DNA of 64,000 nucleotides, from positions 1-64,000 of the forward strand of contig JAVVEP010000011.1 in assembly GCA_032250735.1 (NCBI GenBank), given 5' to 3'. Below are positions 61,353 through 64,000 of this stretch, in pieces. Positions within the stretch are counted from its first letter, which is position 1; each line of letters begins with the position of its first letter. A model generated the notes under the pieces. That model did no database searches. It was not told the DNA's origin and saw only the letters and a program-made list of their open reading frames with translations. Made by a program: the position numbers and the translations under genes. Source of the DNA: Gammaproteobacteria bacterium (GTDB lineage: Bacteria; Pseudomonadota; Gammaproteobacteria; SZUA-152).

Positions 61353-63953
61353 ATGCGTATGGACAAAATGACAAGCAAATTTCAGGCGGCGCTGGCGGAT
61401 GCGCAAAGCCTGGCGGTAGGGCGGGATCATCAGTTTATCGAACCCGTCCATCTCATGCTGGCGATCCTGGATCAGGACGCCAGTACCGTCCGTCATCTGC
61501 TGAATAACGCCGGGGTGAACGTCAATCAGTTGCGCACCCTCCTGGGTGAGGCGCTGGAAAAGATGCCCAGCGTGGAAGGGGCCGCCGGTGATGTGCATAT
61601 CTCTAACGAACTGGGCCGTCTGCTCAATGTCACCGACAAGCTGGCGCAGGATCGAAAGGACAGCTACATCTCCAGTGAGCTGTTTGCCCTGGCCGCAGTG
61701 CAGAGCAAGGGTCAGCTCAGCGAATTAATGCATAAGGCCGGCGCTGCCAAGGGTAGCGTTGAACAGGCCATCGATGAGGTCCGCGGCGGGGAAAAAATTG
61801 ATGATCCCAATGCCGAGGAGAGTCGACAGGCGCTGGAAAAATATACCATCGATTTCACCGAGCGCGCCGAACAGGGCAAGCTGGATCCGGTGATTGGTCG
61901 TGACGACGAGATTCGTCGGACCATCCAGGTATTGCAGCGGCGGACCAAAAACAACCCCGTGCTCATCGGTGAGCCTGGCGTGGGCAAGACGGCGATTGTC
62001 GAAGGCCTGGCGCAGCGGATCATCAACGGCGAGGTGCCGGAAGGCATGAAAGGGAAACGCCTGTTGTCGTTAGACATGGGGTCGCTGATTGCCGGCGCCA
62101 AGTTTCGGGGTGAGTTTGAGGAACGCCTCAAGGCGGTATTGAATGATCTGTCCAAGCAGGAGGGGCAGATCATCCTGTTCATTGATGAATTGCATACCAT
62201 GGTCGGCGCAGGCAAGGCCGAGGGCTCGATGGATGCGGGCAATATGCTGAAGCCCGCGCTGGCGCGGGGTGAGTTGCACTGCGTGGGCGCCACCACCCTG
62301 GATGAGTATCGCCAGTACGTGGAAAAAGACGCCGCCCTGGAACGTCGGTTCCAGAAGGTGCAGGTCGATGAGCCCAGTGTGGAAGATACCATCGCCATCC
62401 TGCGCGGCCTGAAAGAGAAATATGAGGTGCACCATGGTGTGGATATCACCGATCCCGCTATCGTCGCGGCTGCGACTTTGTCGCATCGCTATATTACGGA
62501 TCGGCAGTTGCCGGACAAGGCCATCGATCTGATTGACGAGGCCGCCTCGCGTATCCGCATGGAGATCGACTCCAAGCCAGAGAGCATGGATCGCCTGGAT
62601 CGTCGCCTGATTCAGCTGAAGATAGAACGTGAGGCGCTGAAAAAGGAGTCCGACGAGGCCTCCAAGCGGCGGCTAACCGATCTGGAATCCGAGGTCGAAA
62701 AACTGAGCCGCGAATATGCCGACCTCGAAGAGGTATGGAAATCGGAGAAGGCGGCGTTGCAGGGTACCCAGCACATCAAGGAGGCGCTGGACCGCGCCCG
62801 CCAGGAGCTGGAAACCGCACATCGCGCGGGCGATCTCGCCCGCATGTCGGAGCTGCAATACGGGCAGATTCCCAGTCTGGAAAAAGAGCTCGACATGGCA
62901 TCGCAGGCCGAGATGATGGACATGACCTTGCTGCGCAACAAGGTCTCCGAAGAGGAGGTTGCCGAGGTGGTGGCCAAGTGGACCGGCATCCCGGTGAGCA
63001 AAATGCTGGAAGGCGAGCGTGACAAACTGCTGAAAATGGAGGATGGGCTGCGCCAGCGAGTGGTGGGCCAGGAGGAGGCGGTAAAGGCCGTTGCCGATGC
63101 CATCCGGCGCTCGCGCGCGGGCCTGTCGGATCCGAATCGACCCAATGGTTCATTCCTGTTCCTGGGGCCGACCGGGGTCGGCAAGACCGAACTGACCAAG
63201 AGCCTGGCGGCATTCCTGTTCGACACCGAAGAGGCCATGGTGCGTATCGACATGTCCGAGTTCATGGAAAAACACTCGGTGGCCCGCTTGATTGGTGCCC
63301 CGCCGGGTTATGTCGGTTATGAGGAGGGGGGTTACCTGACCGAGGCGGTGCGGCGCAAACCCTATTCGGTGGTGCTGTTGGACGAGATCGAAAAGGCGCA
63401 CCCGGATGTGTTCAATATTCTGTTGCAGGTGCTGGATGACGGACGGCTGACCGATGGCCACGGGCGTACCGTGGACTTTCGTAACACGGTGATTGTGATG
63501 ACCTCCAATCTGGGCTCCGAACTGATCCAGCAAATGGCGGGCGAGGAAAACTACGCCGCGATGAAGTCCGCGGTCATGGAGGTGGTTGGCGCCCATTTCC
63601 GTCCGGAGTTCATCAACCGCGTGGATGAATCCGTGGTATTCCATCCGCTGGGGCGTGAGCAGATTCGGGTGATCACCGGCATCCAGGTGGAGCACCTCAG
63701 GGCACGCCTGCAGGATCGGGATATGGATCTGCGGCTCACTGATGCTGCGCTGGATTTTCTGGGCGAGGCGGGGTTCGATCCCGTCTACGGCGCCCGGCCG
63801 CTGAGACGCGCGATTCAACAGGGTATCGAGAATCGGCTCGCGCAGGAGATTCTGTCGGCACATTTCCAGCCGGGTGATGTCATCCTGGTGGATAAAAAGG
63901 GCGCTGAGCTGGTGTTCAGCAAGCAGGCCGCCGTGGGCGCCAGTGCGGCCTGA
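61353..63953 (+). CDS. clpB: ATP-dependent disaggregase ClpB
   Basis: An 866-residue Hsp100 chaperone that dissolves aggregates together with DnaK. The N domain (1-145) begins [21 protein letters not shown]. The first AAA+ module has Walker [16 protein letters not shown] and Walker [12 protein letters not shown]. The coiled-coil middle domain (about 405-530) identifies ClpB over ClpA or ClpC. The second AAA+ module has [15 protein letters not shown] and [16 protein letters not shown]. It ends at 63953 and the last 47 bp of the window hold nothing visible. Confidence 0.98.
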   Translation: MRMDKMTSKFQAALADAQSLAVGRDHQFIEPVHLMLAILDQDASTVRHLLNNAGVNVNQLRTLLGEALEKMPSVEGAAGDVHISNELGRLLNVTDKLAQDRKDSYISSELFALAAVQSKGQLSELMHKAGAAKGSVEQAIDEVRGGEKIDDPNAEESRQALEKYTIDFTERAEQGKLDPVIGRDDEIRRTIQVLQRRTKNNPVLIGEPGVGKTAIVEGLAQRIINGEVPEGMKGKRLLSLDMGSLIAGAKFRGEFEERLKAVLNDLSKQEGQIILFIDELHTMVGAGKAEGSMDAGNMLKPALARGELHCVGATTLDEYRQYVEKDAALERRFQKVQVDEPSVEDTIAILRGLKEKYEVHHGVDITDPAIVAAATLSHRYITDRQLPDKAIDLIDEAASRIRMEIDSKPESMDRLDRRLIQLKIEREALKKESDEASKRRLTDLESEVEKLSREYADLEEVWKSEKAALQGTQHIKEALDRARQELETAHRAGDLARMSELQYGQIPSLEKELDMASQAEMMDMTLLRNKVSEEEVAEVVAKWTGIPVSKMLEGERDKLLKMEDGLRQRVVGQEEAVKAVADAIRRSRAGLSDPNRPNGSFLFLGPTGVGKTELTKSLAAFLFDTEEAMVRIDMSEFMEKHSVARLIGAPPGYVGYEEGGYLTEAVRRKPYSVVLLDEIEKAHPDVFNILLQVLDDGRLTDGHGRTVDFRNTVIVMTSNLGSELIQQMAGEENYAAMKSAVMEVVGAHFRPEFINRVDESVVFHPLGREQIRVITGIQVEHLRARLQDRDMDLRLTDAALDFLGEAGFDPVYGARPLRRAIQQGIENRLAQEILSAHFQPGDVILVDKKGAELVFSKQAAVGASAA

Positions 63954-64000
63954 TGGCGAAAACGGCAACGCTGGCAGTGGAGACTGCATAACATTCATTA

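Overview
The window is a stretch of chromosome from a Gram-negative gammaproteobacterium of fairly high GC content. The evidence is a complete ruvC-ruvA / ruvB / ybgC-tolQ-tolR-tolA-tolB-pal-cpoB / queE-queC block in the usual gammaproteobacterial order, an amgK-murU muropeptide recycling pair, a UvrY/GacA-type response regulator, and a clpB gene with a textbook sigma-32 promoter. A gene that looks like dsrS, a six-haem c-type cytochrome lipoprotein, a cytochrome c'-like protein, a periplasmic rhodanese and two exported thioredoxin-fold proteins would suit a respiratory, possibly sulfur-oxidising, bacterium. No dsr or sox operon is present here, so that lifestyle is an inference. I see no rRNA, tRNA, CRISPR array or prophage.

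Left end (1-2500): a REP-associated Y1 transposase followed by an AT-rich island with a small zinc-ribbon protein and an orphan membrane protein. An attC-like remnant lies between them. From 2.5 to 14.4 kb there is mixed metabolism: a methyltransferase, a MAPEG protein, a VWA metallopeptidase-like protein, a DsrS-like protein, a cNMP-binding protein, GMP/IMP nucleotidase, a YkgJ cysteine-cluster protein, FmdB, DUF502, aspS, nadA, DUF2892 and a beta-hydroxyacid dehydrogenase. From 14.4 to 28.2 kb lie yebC, the ruv genes, the Tol-Pal operon, the queuosine genes and a SAM hydrolase. ruvA and ruvB are separated by a lipoprotein gene, the hexahaem cytochrome on the opposite strand, and a 173-bp palindromic MITE-like element with perfect 16-nt terminal inverted repeats.

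From 28 to 41 kb: a spermidine synthase-like membrane protein, gpmI, two tandem predicted small RNA genes, an XRE regulator, YjbQ, a rhodanese, a histidine kinase, an SDR enzyme, and an ECF sigma / anti-sigma pair followed by an acidic exported protein and a TPR/beta-barrel protein. From 41 to 48.4 kb: amgK-murU, uvrY with an inverted-repeat operator, two exported thioredoxin-fold proteins, a TolC/adaptor pair without a pump, acylphosphatase, a cupin and a cytochrome c'-like protein. From 48.4 to 53.2 kb, on the minus strand: methyltransferase-nadC, a lipoprotein, and proS with a lytic transglycosylase. From 53.5 to 64 kb: a PstS-like binding protein, a GGDEF-EAL protein, a hybrid histidine kinase, an exported ankyrin protein with a polylysine tail, an acyltransferase, a small basic protein and clpB.

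The most unusual signal is the pair of sibling small RNA candidates at 31.79-32.08 kb. Each has its own extended -10 promoter, a 5' hairpin with the same C-rich loop on a stem that differs between copies by base-pair-preserving changes, and its own Rho-independent terminator. Other points of interest are the ECF sigma locus with two matching GGAAC-N16-CGT promoters, the MITE beside ruvB, the 15-nt coding-like repeat in front of the DUF502 gene, and the His/Cys-rich binding protein next to a c-di-GMP enzyme.
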